The notes beneath the pieces are model-generated. The model made no database searches, was not told the DNA's origin, and saw only the letters and a program-made list of their open reading frames with translations. A stretch of DNA of 64,000 bases from Temnothorax longispinosus (Eukaryota > Arthropoda > Insecta > Hymenoptera > Formicidae), in the NCBI RefSeq assembly GCF_030848805.1, contig NC_092361.1:18497406-18561405 (forward strand), read 5' to 3'. Position numbers and translations under genes: made by a program. Below are positions 13,481-26,836 of this stretch, piece by piece (within the stretch, counting starts at the first letter, position 1; each line of letters begins with the position of its first letter).

Positions 13481-13619
13481 CGGATTAGCAATCCCGCTAG
13501 ATTAGCCAGCAAGTAGGTCCCTTCATAGATCGCGGGTTAGAAATCCCGTTGGATTAGCCAGCAAGTAGAGCTTTTCGTAGGTTGCGGGTTAGGGATCCCG
13601 CTGGATTAGGCAGCAAGTT
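13481..13619. repeat. 52-bp tandem repeat, about 2.7 copies
   Basis: Units start at 13481, 13533 and 13585, exactly 52 bases apart, and the last is truncated after about 35 bases. Each contains a CGG(G/A)TTAG...ATCCCG segment able to form a small stem, followed by GATTAG(C/G)CAGCAAGT. A degenerate partial copy may precede the first unit (near 13450-13480). It is noncoding, and the base composition is richer in GC than the surrounding DNA. Confidence 0.9.
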
Positions 13620-16600
13620 CGTTGTGTTACATACAATCGGTACATTTGGCAATGATACAGAAACTTGCACAGGTGCAAATAAATACAAATTTAAAAAGTA
13701 AACTCGGAATTCGCATTAAACAAGAAGCTGAGGATATTAGGACTATTGGAAACTATAAAGATACTAACTAAGGCTATTAAGAATACCAAAGTTACTAGAA
13801 TCTTTAGAATTGCTAAGGCTAATAGAAATAATGGAATATGTAGAATATTAAAGGTATTAGAAATGAGACGAAATTAAACGCCTTCATTTAACAAAATTAA
13901 ATCTTTTGAAAAATTAATTATTTATTTAAAAATTAAAACTTATGTCACGGCTTTAATTTGTCATTGTTACATTCTCTAAACTTCTTTGAACAGAGTTAAC
14001 TTCTTCTTGTCGTTTAGATCCAACTTTCTGTTTTCGATTATATTTCAAACTATATGAACATTAGCAAAATTTCACTTATGTGAAAATTACTGTTTTTGGA
14101 TCATTCAATCTTGAAGCGCTCATCAAAGATCGTGAGATTTATTTAATTTGTTACCGCTTCGTCAAAGAACTCAGAACAAAGCAGAGCCAAAATGTCTAAG
14201 TTATAACTTTGTATTGTATCAGTAATTAAAAGTTACATAACGTTAACTCACGCACAATTAACCGCGATTCTCAAACCCCATGCACCTTTTCCTTGTTACA
14301 ATAAAATTGCTTATATATTTTTTTATGACATAATAAAAACAAAGTGCTCACCGAGAAAAATTCACTGTGCAAAATCCCACGTAATTATATTCTGATTAGT
14401 ACACGTAGAACTGCAATTAATTGAATTTTGTTTTTATAATTTAAGAGTAAAAAATTATTGATTAATTAAAATTAACCGTTATGTGGTTTTATTCTTTTTA
14501 GAGCGCAAAATTGGGCATAAAGCAATTCTTTTTCGTATATTTTGATTGTGTTCGTGATAGTCGCATACGTGCACGTAGGTCGATGAAGAAATAAACGCTT
14601 GTCGTCCCACCCTAAGTAAGCTGCTTTTTCCCCGCGACTCAATATCCGCATACGTAGCGTCATTACGCGCGCCGACGGGAGATAATTCGGCGGGCGCTGA
14701 ACTCGGATATTATTTTCCTGCGCTACCGCGAAACAGCATCGTAAATTAGCGTCGGACGAGCGCGCGCGGCCGAAAACGAGCGGAGCGCGAGCCGCGAGCG
14801 TTGCCACGCCGGGTCACCGGTTATGCAAAATGCGGCAAATGCCCAGGATTAATTAGTTCCTTTTTTTCTCTGTTACGCGCTTACATACTCCGCGCAAGCA
14901 AGCCGCGTTGGAGCGGCAGTGAAGGAACGAGGCTTTTCACGGAGGAGTGATAAAACGGGCGAGTCGGCAAAAGGGTGGCTCTGTTTCTCCATGGGCATAC
15001 TCGTGTATCGCGTGCGCGTGTTCGTGTGCGCGTGGGCAGCCGTGCACATCCACTAATTTAAATTGCCGTTTCGCTCTCAAGTATTCCTAGGAGTAATCAA
15101 GCTCCGGTCGGCCCAGACGGAAAAGGCCATCCATACGCTGCAACGCGCTCTCCGGGGCAACCCTTCTAATTATTTTTCGTGAGTACAGAATTATGCCCGA
15201 ACATCCGGGCTAACGCGTGGCGGCCGTTCCCCTCTCTCTTCCGTTCCCTCGTATCCCTCTTCGGACCCTCGTGGATCTATATGATACAGTCGAGTGTATG
15301 GCGCAGTGCCACCGGATTTCATCGCTAACATTTGCGGTAGCGTTGGTAATTCGCTTGCGCTCCGTAGTATTTCAGAATGTAACTCCGTAGCGCAACCGTG
15401 TCTATATATTTAATGTACCTGAAGCTTTGTGTGATGTACATATATTTCACGTTGCAGAAAGTTTCTGCAACGTGGATATAAGGAAACTGAGGATAACTAC
15501 GTATATAGGGCATAAGTGTATATGATACTCTTGTACTTCTTTAACGAAACTGTTTGTGTTGTGCGCTTCTAGTCTCATATAAATACCTTCACTCAGCTCA
15601 TATTTATGATATATTAAACCCTCTCTCGTACAACGGAATGGGAACGCGGACTATTTGCAATTAGCCGATGCGCGAATTCGCTCAAGTACCAACAACAAAT
15701 TCAAAGAGCAGATTTCGCTATAATATATCATACCTTAAATATTACAAGAGTTGAAAATGCAAACGTAAAATGTAATTATTTAAGATATAAAAATCTTTTG
15801 TTATAAACAAGAATTACTTTGCAATTTGATTTTACTATCGCGCGTCTTACATTACACATCTAAATATAAAAAAATTTTATATTAAACGTATTCAATTTTA
15901 TAGTTGTTCTTCATCTTACAATAATAATGGTTAGAGTTTTTCTAACATTATTGTTATTGATAAAAACATAAAGTCAAAAAATATAAAAAAAAATTTATTC
16001 ATGTATGTAATCTCACGTACATATATTGCGTCATACATTTCATAAATTGATATATTATATATTGCATTTCTAGAATTTTAAAAAAATTTACGTCACATTA
16101 TTTATTCCTCTTTTAATAATCTCCATACATTTTTTACAGATTTTATAATTTTATTGGATTTATCACAATACAATATTATATATTATACCGCTTGTGAATT
16201 TATTAAAAATACTTTTTTAATAGTACGATAAGGCATAATATTGTACGTTTTATATGAGTTGATTTGCATAGATAATAATTAATAAGAGGTAAATCTCGAA
16301 ACGCTGACGCCACGATGAGTTTTGGTTTATGTTCCAACAATCTCACCCTTGAAGCAATATCAACCATTACATTACACACGTTTACGATGCATCTATGTAT
16401 CAATGTTCACGCGAATCTGTGTGAGATATGTGAATACCGTCACGATCCTAATTAAGACCCGATAATTTTGGCGCCTACCATAAACGCAAATATATGGCTG
16501 ATAACGCACGTGCGCGTTTATGTGCGCTATCCGGCCGAATCGCGATGCAGGCTCGGAGCATAAGGTGTTAACTAGATATCGCTCTGATATTGCTCCTGTG

Positions 16601-17738
16601 ATCTGACAGAGATTGCAATTTAATAATCCTGCACGTACAGAAAGAGCTAAATACAGATCGAGTATTTTTTTTAGTTAAATTTAAAAATATACTATGTTGT
16701 TTTCATGAGAAAGAATTTTAATTGAAAAGTTTGGTATATTTTAACATATCTTTCTGATACTCATTTATATGTACATATATTTCTATGGTAAAATAGTTTT
16801 AAAAATTACATTTTTACAATATTATTTTTTTAAATAACAATATCAATTTCTTGTTTATTATTTTTATAAAAATCATTACAATAAAATTATTAGATATAGT
16901 TATTTCGATTGCTATAAAAGTGATAAAAGTAATCACGGTGTGTAAAGGGTAAAAAATATATTTTGCAACTGGAGAAGTCTTTTCCTCCAAGATAGCATGA
17001 TGTCAGGTCACAGGGCACTGTTATCATCCCTCATTGAATGCCCAGCATCCGTATAAAGACTATTCTCTTCTACCGGCTGCGTCTGACATCTCGAGGATCT
17101 ATATTTCTGGCGGAACCATCCATCTTTGGACCGTTCAGGTGACTAACGTGGAATATATTGTACTTCGCGCTACATTTGGGAGCCTTGATGCATCGTTCCG
17201 TTGCTTCCATTCCGTAGGCGAAATTTTCGGAATTACATAATTATAATCGCGAAGGAAATTTTTTTTCTGACTCCTACGTGTACGTAAAGTTTATAGGAGC
17301 AAATGCGCTCGCGCGTAATGGTGTGAGACACCAACAGATATTGAATTGTAGATACATGATGCATACAAATAATTCGCACAGCAATGTATAGATATGCGCC
17401 GTTACGATCCTTTCTTTTTTATATCCGATCCTAAAAATAAAAATTGTAAAATATTTTACACAAAATTTAAATTTTATATGGGGGTTGCGATAGAGAGAGC
17501 GACTCGATGAATATCCACTCTAGCACATTCGCGTATGTATGGCTCCAAAAAAAAAAGATATGCAGGAGATACACGCAACCTCACTACATTTCCCTTTTTA
17601 GGCGGATTTTTTTTGGCATTGGCTATTACTCACAGCGATTCTTCATCGCTCCTTAATATTAAATTTAATTTTGAATATGTCGATTTTGGAAATTAAAATA
17701 CATATGAAAATAACTTAGTTATTTATCACTTATTCTGC

Positions 17739-17742
<4 letters not shown>

Positions 17743-17779
<37 letters not shown>
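17743..17779. repeat. (AG)n microsatellite
   Basis: An uninterrupted AG dinucleotide run of 37 bases in an AT-rich context. Confidence 0.95.
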
Positions 17780-17780
<1 letters not shown>

Positions 17781-17964
17781 GTATAACTCATAAGAAATAA
17801 TTAAATATCAGTAATCAAAATTATACGAGCTCACACTCGGGTTCGCCGCATATCTGCAAAATAATTAGGCGTACATCGAAATAGCGAGATTATATTCTCC
17901 GCCGTGCGCAAAGGTTGCACTTCTGATGAATTTGCAATTCATATAATTGCACACTACACCCACC

Positions 17965-17985
17965 CACACACGCGCGCGCGCGCAC
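17965..17985. repeat. Alternating CA/CG purine-pyrimidine run
   Basis: CACACA passes into a block of about six CG dinucleotides. Alternating CG of this kind has Z-DNA-forming potential. No gene is associated. Confidence 0.85.
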
Positions 17986-20451
17986 TCACAAAATTCAGCG
18001 CTGATAGTATATCATCGCTCGCGAATATAGGTATATAATCCCGCCGTTGTATCTCGTCGCAAAGGCAAATGGTTCAAAAGCCGCCATTATTCGTCGCTGG
18101 CGCGGATCAGAGTCGGAACTACCGCGGCTTAATATCTCGGAAAGGGATAAAATTGGAAATCCGCACGACGCGGAACGAGAGAAAATGTCAGGGTAGCGTC
18201 GAGGGAGGGGCGCGCGAGATGCCAGAAACGTTTGCTTCACGTGCGGATAGCGGCGATGACAGTGTCAAGAATGTCACTGTCTGACGCCCCGCGGGATAAA
18301 GCGGGAAAACGGCGGTGAGGAAAGCAGAAAGGCGCGGAAGAAGATGGTTTTGCTCGCAAATAGATATTGCGCGCGCCGCGTACAAAAGCCATGCGTCCGC
18401 GAGCGGGAATCGACACCGGTCCCCTCTCCATTTTCGCGGAATAGACCGCGTTCGCTTCCTCGACAATAGAATAACATCCGAGTTTACGTTTGTGTGATCC
18501 TAATCGCCCCGCCGGATGTTTTCCCGTTGAATTACGGAGCTCTGTATCGTCCATGTTGTATCATCGATAACATTTTACGTCGAAACTGCGATTTCGGTCG
18601 ATTGATTTACTGTTGCATCGCATTGCAATAAGCAACAAGCAAAAAAGAAGAGCTAGATTATAATTTCAAAAATTAATAGTTAAAATTATAGTAAAGAAAT
18701 AACGCTTTTAACTTTTTTTACATTATTAATTTTTCACTGTTATCAATTAATTCCTTATATTAATTTCTAATTTATATTAATATTTTTAAGTAAATTGTCT
18801 CTCTCCATTGATACTTACCTATTTTCTCAAAATAACTCATTTTCTTGGAGACAATAACAAGATATTAACAGAATTAAAATAGATATGTATTTGAATAAAC
18901 CATATTCCAATATTTGAATATTTTTGTGTTATTTACACGTGTAAGTATGATTGATACGATAAATATATTTCGAGCGAATTTCATCAATGAAAAATACGAA
19001 CTCATCGGAGCTGAATATACAGCTACGTGTTCATATCAAACTTTAGCTACCTAGCTGCCAGAAATTCTTCATTTTCATTATTAAAAAACGAAATGCATCA
19101 GATTCTAACAATATCGAAAAACTGCATACGGAAAATTAAAAAAGGTATTTTACACATATCTGATCGCAAAGTTATTTATTTCTGCTTTATCGTCAAGCGC
19201 TTGCATCGTCATTATGCAGAGAACAAGCGTGTCTACATAGTAGTTCTTTCGTTCTTATCGCGATGGCAAAATGTAAGAGAATACCTCTCCCTCTACGTTC
19301 TACCGCATTCTCTCGTTCGCGCGCGCAGGTGTAATCTAGCATCCATTTACAACGCGGAGACAAGGCTACCGTGTTAAGATGAAAAAAAAAACGTATGTAA
19401 AGTAGGGTTCGCTCTCCGGGAAAACCGGCTCGCAGCTACAACGTGCGGTTGGGCGACCGCGCGCGAACAAAACGATCTCTGTTTAGACCCGTGTCAGTGA
19501 TCTTCAAAAGCCGGGACAAACGTCGTCTCCGCGGAAAGGAAGAATATTACGTCGAAATTGTACAGAATGCAAAATACATGAAATATCCGGCGCGCCGCGC
19601 GTCGGTGAGGTAAGGGTGTTCGCGACAAGGGACGGGAGTAATTAAATTCGAGTGTAAACGCTTTGAGTATCGACGTTTACGTAATTGTTTCCAAGAATAA
19701 CAAACGAACTTCTTGGTGGCGGCCGCCGTGGTTCCGCGCTTTCGAGCTTTCGATGATTGCGCTCGCCTTTCGCGGAAAGATAAAGAGAAAGCGAGATAGA
19801 TTGAATTAGAAAGAGAGAGGAAGAGAGAGAGAGAGAGAGAGAGAGAATTATCCCGGGGGGAAGTAATTTAGTCGGACCGAGCAGTTATCGGTACAAATAA
19901 ACTCACATCGGCGCTCGAGCTTTATTCACATCGTGAGGATCGCTGTAAAGCGGACTAAGTCGCGATACCTTGCGCTGTGTTACATTTAAAAAAAGAATGA
20001 CAAGTATATGGCGAACGTGACTTTCGTCGACGAAACTCAAATAATTTTTCAACCTCTATATACGGTTCAGTTCGTTAAAACGGGAGAACGAAGTAAGATA
20101 TACGTGTTTTATCAGAGAACGTATATGTACGTTACATCGATGATACGTTGAATTATGAAGGAGATATAATGGCAGATAATCTGTTGAGCGATGCACCGAA
20201 GATATTAACGGTGATTTACGCCGTGAAATAACAATAATAACAAATACGAATAATGCGCAGTGCATTAACCATCGGCGTTGTCAAGATAATTGCGAGAAAT
20301 GTATAAAGATACATACGATGCAATACGTAATCCGAATCTTCGAGCTTTAGTAGTAATCCCGACTGTTTGTCAAGTACATACGTATAAGCTAAATATACAT
20401 TTTCATCTTTCACCGTAATATTGCATGCGTATATCCTATATATAATATATA

Positions 20452-20688
20452 CACTGCAAATTCAAGTATTATTTTTACACGCATAAACGTCTAAAAATGA
20501 TACATTAAACTAAAGCTCTTTTTACTTTATATGTTTCTTTATATGTATATTAAATTACGTTATTTAACGTGTTTAATCGTATTAAATTAAAAGTTAATAC
20601 GTTCAATCGTGTTAAATGACGTTATTTGAAACGGCAAGAAACGTGTAAGTAGAGCTTCAGCTAAAATAACCCACTTGGATTTGCAGTG
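20452..20688. mobile_element. Foldback MITE, 237 bp, TA target duplication
   Basis: The terminal inverted repeats are CACTGCAAATTCAAGT at the left and its near-perfect complement at the right end, with one mismatch. TA flanks both ends, as expected for Tc1/mariner-type insertion. The inner part is also self-complementary: the segment around 20565-20590 pairs imperfectly with 20598-20625, so the whole element can fold into a long hairpin. It has no coding capacity. Assignment to Tc1/mariner is inferred from the CACTG end and the TA duplication. Confidence 0.75.
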
Positions 20689-23600
20689 TAGTCGTCTGAA
20701 TAATCAGGATGTGCTTTTGCATTAATTAGTTCGGATTACAGAGGTTGCATTGTAAATTAATTATGTTTTCGAGCAACCCAAAATATCCTGTTATTCTAAA
20801 ATAAATCTGAATTAATATCAACAGAGAATTGGGGGAATTGGGCCGCGTGAGACGCGTATATCGTGAGACTTTGCATTTCTCATTTCCACTCTCAAGCCTT
20901 CTCTCGGGTGTCAAAATGGAGAATCGCACAAAAGGGAAGCGTTGTACGCGCGTCGGACAAGAAAATGCAAAAATATCGAGGCATCGAGACGGAGCGCGAA
21001 AGCGTGACAGAACGGAACGAGAGTTCCGCGCGTAAGTCACCGGTGACAGGCCGAGAACAGCGTCACCGCCCGGAACGACGCGAGAGATAAAGAGAATACC
21101 GCGTTAAACGAGACACGGTGAAACGAGAGGACGGTGAAGGGACGCGCAAGAAGCGCGATAAGAAGAGGAAGAAACGGCAGAAGAAGGAGACGAAAAAGGA
21201 GAAGAGGCGAAGGAGCGGTTAAGCCACTAACTGGATATTGCGCAGTGGCGCAAACAAAAACCACCCAACCCCCAACCGCAAGCCACCACCACCACCGTCT
21301 CGCCATCGTCGTCGCCGTCGCGAGGAAGTCTTCCCTGCGAACTCTTCTTCACCACACCCTCCTATCCCGTCCCGTCCCTGGTCCCATCCAGCCCCAACTC
21401 AACGTCGACCGGGATGAGCGCCGCTATCTCCCCGCAAAACATATAAACTTGGGCAACAGAAGGCAAGAAACTTAATTCAGTGGAAAATACACAACAGATA
21501 AAGCTGCTTTCAGACGTGCCGGTGAAAGGAGCGAACGTCGTTGCTCGCGCGATGGCTGGCGATGCTTTCAGCGGCGATGCGCTAAATGAAGCCGACCGCC
21601 AAAGGGCCGCTCGACCACTTCCCGTCTCGTTGCTAGCCACTCGCTTTAATGTCCGGGAAATAATCGTAAATATTTTCCATGTCAGCTCCGACGACATACC
21701 CCTCGGTTTTTCCGCTTCGGCCGATATCCAGTGTACGCAGGGCGGCTCTCCCCTCCCTCTCCCTTTCTCCCCCCCTCTCTCTCTCTCTCTCTCTCTGAAA
21801 AATTTATTGAAATTATGGTGATGTGAAGGCCACGTATGTGTCAATGCTTGTAATCCGATCGAACGGCACTGTCATTGATATAACATGTAACATATCGACG
21901 TATGACTCACGTCTACGGATATTTCTGAACGTATGACAAAACTAAAGATGTTTTTAGACATAGGAGTATACAAGTTGAAAGAGAATTTTCTTTTTTAGTT
22001 CCCATCATATTGAGGAGAAAATGCTTGTTAGTATAAAAGCTTTTTGCAACATATTTCACAGATTAAAATACTGCTATATGAGTTCTATTGATTCTAAAAT
22101 ACCTATCTGCCTTAAAATGGCGTAAATCTAAGAATAACAAGATTTTAATTTAATATGTAATAATAGAAGATTTTTAGCTACATTAAAAACATAATAAAAT
22201 AATAATAATAATAATGTCGATATTAATAAGGCAACCCTTCGCATGTCCAAATATTAGCTGATCGTGATCATAGATATATTATACGAAGCGTAAAATGCCA
22301 CTTCACATCAGACAAGTGAACCCTAAGGGACATAGGCAAAGCCAGCCATATTTGGGGCGGAAAAACAGCGGTCTCGCTACGCTAATGTTGCGCGCCACAG
22401 CGTTGCTGTGTGAAAAGCTGCATCAGTAGAGCCAGTAATTTGTAAAGAACCGCATCTATAATGATTATTATATGAAATTACCGTTTAAGCGGATAGCTTC
22501 AATATTTTCCGTGAGTAATTCACATTATCATTTCTCGAGCGAACCGCGTGCTAATAAACAGGAACTCCTTTTTCTCTCCTATGTTTTATACTTTAAACTT
22601 AATTATCGCTCAGATGCATTTATGCCTCACGTTCCATTTCCCAAAATGCTACAAGATATATTTAGAAAACTTTGTGTGCCAGTTTTTGCACCTACGGGAT
22701 CTTAAATGTCGTTTAAAAGTCTCGGCGTTTTAAATCACCATGTTATTGTTCAAGATCCTGATAAATTTTCTCAACGTTGCGTGGCTGCGAAATTCTTTCT
22801 CATCTCATATACTTACCTCTGCCAATGCGTTCTAACTTCATCATACGGTATTTCTGAAATCGATCGCGCTCGCCGAGACGGAGCGCGCACGTAGACGAGC
22901 GCCGTTCCTAGCGCTCGACGACGAATTCTATTTACGGTCTGATTCGCTTATTCAGTCTTATTGGCGCTGGCACGAGACTCTCCCAGACGGCCAGGGCACG
23001 AAGTGGAGTACCTCGCGAAGGGAGCCCGCGAAGCGTGCGCAAGGAAAATATACGAAATGTTTCATTTATCCTGGTCTGGGTGCGTCGCGCGTTCCGGCGT
23101 ACTGGCTCGCTTATAATGTTAGACCCAACGCGGTTAAACTCACGCAAAATTACGTCCAGAATTCATGCGAAGCGCAAGCACGAAACTCGAGCCAGCACCG
23201 CCGCATCTTGTTGCCCCGCAGATATTGTTACTCATGTGGATACACTAAATAAATTAAAGCGCTTCAGAAACAGCGGCGAGCCGTAATAAGTTAATCACCT
23301 CGCTCGGAGCTTGCAGCGCTGTGCCAACTAATGTAATTAAATGATCGAGATAGCGTTTCCCTTCTCTCGTCGGAAAGGGCCAGAATCTTGGGCAAGGACT
23401 TGTGGTCGAGTACGCCGAGATATTCACGGAAGCTCAAGCGACGTAGGTAATGGCGATTGCGGAAAAGGTATTGTACACGACGCTCGTGGTATAATTGCAA
23501 TCGGTAGAAATGACACGAGCGTGAAGAGTCACAACAATTCTCTAGAGTCTAGCCCGTCAATAAGGGAATATCATCGTGAAACACATACCGATCACTCCAA

Positions 23601-25861
23601 TATCTCCGACCCTTCCGTCGTACTTCAAAGCTTTCACGTTTTACGTTACGCACCGCACCACATCGTATTACATCTCGTCTTATGGTGCATCCACATCGAT
23701 ACTCAAAGCACACATTGCCTTACATGAAAGGATATCATTAAAATAATGTCTGAATATATTTGAATCGTTGCTCTCTTTGCAGGAAACTGCAGACGCGATT
23801 ATCTGAATTTAATATATTTAAATACATAATACTATATCTACTTTCTGCCTGTAATCTAATAAGCAAAGATGATTCACGCATTTACCGTTGATGCTGTATG
23901 ACTTGCGAAAACATACGTATAAATGATTATACACGGCATGAAGCGAACAAGAGACGAAAACACTCATCGTATCGGAAAATCTTGCGAGGATGTGGATGCA
24001 CCATTATGATTTTCCGGCGACGTCGAAACGTGCTTTTCTCTCACACAAGCGTACAAGTTTATTCGTACAAAGGACGTGGCCGGGATATACACAGGCGCAC
24101 TCACGAGATCAAAGTCGAGACAGAATTTTGCTTCAGGGGTCTTTAACTCGACGTTATGCGGAGATCGAAGAGTCCACATTGTACATGCAAAACGCGTATA
24201 GCCGTGTAGTAAAAATGCGGGCGAAAGTTGGAAAAGTAGAATCCACACATTGCCTTTGTGCAGTCGTCATCTATTTGTCACGGTTATATAAATGGCGTTC
24301 TTTATTTGTGTATGGCTTTATGCGTAAAAATGTATAAAAGCATTGATAATACCCGTGTTCGCCAATTAATACCTAATAGCTCAAATAGCTGATGATAGCA
24401 CATCCTTTATTTGCGTTCACGTATTGTTACTAAAATTACTTTACTTATAAAAATATAAAGAGAGCAATAAATAGAGACATGTATCAAAATATTTCAAAAA
24501 CTGACGTAAAAAGTTATATGTGTATATATAAAAGAATACTTTTTTCTACGTGGAAATCGAGAAATGTTAATAATAAATCAATTTCTTCTGTACTCAAAGT
24601 ATAGGATGAAAATCAAAGTTACAATTTATTTTCCAACTTATATAATTATACCTATAACAAATATAGATCGCTTCTGACGAGATGTTTGATAAGGTAACAA
24701 AAAATTTTTTTTGGAATTGAGATTATTTTGTGAGATAACGCAGCAAATTTTTACTGATAAAGGAATGACAATAAAAATTATTCCGCTTGCGTTCGCACCC
24801 TTCAAATATCAACATTAACGCGACGTTTACGACATACTATCAAGAAGTTCACGCTAACTATGCTCTTCTGCGCTTACAAACCTAAAGTTTGTTCCATGAA
24901 AAGCTCGTTTCGCGCCAAGGAAATCCTTATTGTCGATATTGCTTTCGATAATGAGTTTTTACGTCACTCTAGCATCATTTGGTGTGCTCAAACGAGGTAA
25001 AATACCATATCGACACTATTGCATTAACTCGTTACTATCGCGTAAATGGTTGCTCTGTATTTTAAAACTAATAGAATATTTTTCCTTCATTCTGCGTTCA
25101 TAAAAAAAAAAGGATTGACAAGTTGGTGGGAATAAAAAAAGTTTTATATAACAACGTGATACCACGTCTCCTTACATTATCGCCGTTGCATTATTTTACG
25201 GAATGCCGTTAAAAAGTTTGCCCCAGTTTGTCGCGTTGCGCTCATGGCACAAAAAAACTTTTCTTTTTATTAAAACCCATTATAGTATTATAAAACAAGT
25301 TTGATTATAGGCAGTGGGTTTTTAGAACGCGGGACATCTCTTCCGGAAGAAAATGTTTTCTTATAGATATTAAGTTTAAGAGTTTCCAAATAACGTCGTC
25401 GCGTACTTCTACATAAAAGTCCATAGAGAGAAAGGTATTGCATAGCATGGACCTCTATCAAAGGTAAAGAACATAAAAGCCACCCTCTCTTCGTCGAGAT
25501 AGAGATTGGCACTCGCGATTGATACACGCATGCTTGATTTTCACTTGTTCTTTGAAGAGTTCTCTGCCTAGGTCACCTCCTTGTCGCGAATGAATCGTAC
25601 CCGTGACTGTCGGGAAATTGTCCAAGTTCTCTTCGAAATTTTCGAACCGACATAATACGTCGAGCGTGAGATTTCATTGCGTGAGAAAGAGCCGTGGAAC
25701 TGTACGACGTAGGCGACGCGACGTGCCGAACATCGTCGTCGTCGACGAGACCTCGAACATTTTCCGTTCGGGTTCCCCGAGGGTGACCGCTCGTCGTATA
25801 TAATTCATGAAAATACTTGGCCCGGTATATTGCGACCGATAAAATTGTTTTGTCTTTACAG
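20689..25861. other. Intergenic or intronic with CpG-dense stretches
   Basis: CpG-dense DNA occurs at about 20830-21640, 22860-23290 and 25590-25860. A purine-only tract rich in GAAGA and GGAGA lies at about 21160-21218, and a CT run at 21775-21796. Overlapping frames of 113-160 codons on opposite strands at 21134-21844 and a 128-codon frame at 23341-23727 were inspected. None shows a family motif, and the opposing strands are equally open, so none is called. Confidence 0.5.
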
Positions 25862-26013
25862 GGAACACAGCTAACGGTCGTCGGATGGAGAGCTCCAACC
25901 CTACATCCGCGCACGTGGGGATCGAGTTTGCGGATACGTCCGATCCATTATCTGACGGTACCCCGCATCCGTGCGCAGCCCCCGACGATCGATCTTACTA
26001 TCGTGCTATCTCG
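25862..26013 (+). CDS. Candidate internal or first coding exon, unidentified gene
   Basis: This 152-bp segment has a strong acceptor (pyrimidine-rich TTGTTTTGTCTTTACAG, ending 25861) and a consensus-like donor (TCG|GTAGGC at 26014). The third frame, starting at 25864, is open across the whole exon and gives 50 residues of balanced composition, including MESSNPTSAHVGIEFADTS and, near the end, DDRSYYRAIS. It hits a stop three codons after the donor, which supports splicing there. The exon would end in phase 0. An ATG at 25885 could be the translation start, making the first part 5' UTR; otherwise two leading bases complete an upstream codon. I do not recognise the protein and found no partner exon. 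Chance occurrence in CpG-dense DNA remains possible. Confidence 0.4.
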
Positions 26014-26820
26014 GTAGGCTAACAAGGAGCTCCTATCGGAATCATGCCCCGGGATGAAATGGTGCGAGTCATGCGAAATAATGAAATAAAGCCGATAGGT
26101 CGCTTAATTCAACACAGTTTCGTTTACATTGTCCGACAGATATCGCCGACGAATTATTTGATCGGCAATTAACCAAATTTGAGAATGATTCTCTGATATC
26201 GCGAAGAATTTGTCCAGCTAAAATTATTTTTAGATCATACATCAATAAACGTAAAATTATCATATGATATCAATGTTTGTAATTTGCATACTGTCTGCGA
26301 GGATTTCCGTAGTAAACCGCTTCAGTAAACCGACAATTCGATTTAATTTGCATGAAATGTTGTAAATTACTATGTACTTCCCTCACTTTATACATATATG
26401 ATATATAGTATATCTCATTAAATATAACTGCTTTATAAAATTGAGTATCAGAACCACAATATGATACAGATATAAAATTTAGGTAATATAAATATGCAGC
26501 TGCTACATATTGCAATATCTTGTATGTGATAAATAAATATAATATTCATACACATACACACATATATGATATACATAGATCTAATATCATTATAGTAGAT
26601 ATATGAACATGTAATACGATAATAGTGGTAATACGATATAACATTTTATAAATAAATATATATGTGAGAGTCTTAAGAATTTCTTTAAAATTTAAATTTT
26701 TATAAAAATTAAGCAGTGTCATTTATACATAGATTTACAAATAGGAATAGATGACAATAGACAAATAGACAGTCCGAACCGGTTAGAACCATTATCGAAG
26801 AGCAGGTTTGGGCAAGCGAT

Positions 26821-26836
26821 CACGTGCGGTCACGTG
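26821..26836. promoter_or_regulatory. Paired CACGTG E-boxes
   Basis: Two perfect palindromic CACGTG hexamers occur 10 bp apart, start to start, placing both on the same face of the helix. CACGTG is the class of site bound by bHLH and bHLH-PAS factors such as USF/MITF, Myc/Max and the clock proteins. The sequence shows no adjacent promoter, so function is only a possibility. Confidence 0.35.

Larger units (their letters stand above)
13620..20451. other. Intergenic or intronic, alternating AT-rich and CpG-dense stretches
   Basis: CpG-dense segments lie at about 14640-15270, 18010-18550 and 19390-19780, separated by AT-rich DNA. Reading frames up to 116 codons (19027-19377) occur but show no domain, no start context worth noting and no splice partners. 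Simple repeats include (AG)n at 17743-17779, an alternating CA/CG run at 17965-17985 and a GA run at 19822-19846. No tRNA or other RNA gene was recognised. Confidence 0.5.

Noticed and set aside
21362..21844. 160-codon minus-strand frame and the overlapping 113-codon plus-strand frames
   Set aside because: Both strands are equally open in a CpG-dense and CT-rich stretch; no family motif.
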